A stretch of 21,115 nucleotides of DNA from JAAFIM01 sp964467315 (GTDB lineage Bacteria; Bacteroidota; Bacteroidia; Chitinophagales; Saprospiraceae). The stretch covers positions 1 through 21,115 of the forward strand of contig CAYXSA010000069.1 of NCBI GenBank assembly GCA_964467315.1. The letters are read 5' to 3'. A program made the translations under genes and the position numbers. Below, in pieces: positions 21,001 through 21,115 of this stretch. Each line of letters starts with the position of its first letter. The stretch's first letter is position 1. The notes beneath the pieces were generated by a model. That model had not been told where the DNA came from. It made no database searches and worked only from the letters and a program-made list of their open reading frames with translations.

Positions 21001-21115
21001 CGCCGCGTCCTTTGCGCGGCGAGATAAAAAGCGTGAGGGATAGTAACGCCGCGATTTATCGCGGCGTGGATAGCCCGACCCTGCGACCTTTAAGCGCGTT
21101 AGCGCGGGGAGCAGG
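21001..21115 (+). repeat. Hairpin plus dispersed structured element, copy j (cut by window end)
   Basis: Hairpin CGCCGCG-tcctttg-CGCGGCG (21001-21021) precedes GCGTGAGGGATAG (21031-21043). Then come the perfect hairpin ACGCCGCGAT-tt-ATCGCGGCGT, ATAGCCCGACC and the first part of CCCTGC-GA-CC/GG-GA-GCAGG with inner GCGC-gtta-GCGC. The expected GGGCACGCC end lies beyond the window. Confidence 0.9.

Overview
The window reads as chromosomal DNA of a member of the Bacteroidota, most likely a gliding or marine-type Cytophagales/Saprospiria relative, although the order cannot be fixed from the sequence. Three things point there: start codons without Shine-Dalgarno sequences, four promoters with the Bacteroidota -7 box TAnnTTTG, and the gene content (a very large alpha-2-macroglobulin lipoprotein, a carboxypeptidase-regulatory-like protein with the N-terminal PCxENWxxM/GRFCxxC module, MORN_2, DUF1573 and Haem_bd proteins, and CdaA). 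No rRNA, tRNA, CRISPR array, phage or transposase gene was seen.

Layout. 134-2247: a radical SAM/SPASM enzyme and an MscS channel, convergent, with stop codons sharing TTAA. 2837-11270 (minus strand): alpha-2-macroglobulin lipoprotein, secreted SH3b protein, membrane-anchored regulatory-like protein and a BioF-type alpha-oxoamine synthase. 11349-13497 (plus): a small coiled-coil membrane protein, acyl carrier protein AcpP and ketosynthase FabF. 13736-15023: a c-type haem-binding membrane protein and the diadenylate cyclase CdaA. 15383-18014: a Wzz-type chain-length protein overlapping an O-antigen ligase/polymerase. 18191-19609 (minus): a secreted MORN_2 repeat protein. 19841-20236: a secreted DUF1573 protein, convergent with and overlapping the methionine-salvage enzyme MtnC (20211-20912, minus).

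The genes are ordinary house-keeping and envelope functions; the unusual content lies between them. Every intergenic gap of about 160 bp or more carries at least one copy of a dispersed structured element. Its conserved landmarks are GCGTGAGGGATAG, then a variable hairpin, ATAGCCCGACC, a second variable hairpin, and GGGCACGCCCAAAA. Ten copies or partial copies were found by eye, in both orientations. Reading them side by side shows compensatory base changes and conserved G.A mismatches, which argues for selection on a folded nucleic acid of three-way-junction type.

A second system consists of 7-bp tandem repeats (GAGTTAC/GAATTAC/GAATTGC, TCATTCG, TGAAAAG) placed right at gene edges. They run mainly as (CGTAACT)n just before start codons and (GAGTTAC)n at or across stop codons. 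They supply several stop codons and the C-terminal tails of two proteins. Both repeat systems are nested with smaller perfect palindromes and conserved short modules, so the intergenic DNA is a mosaic of mobile-looking parts.
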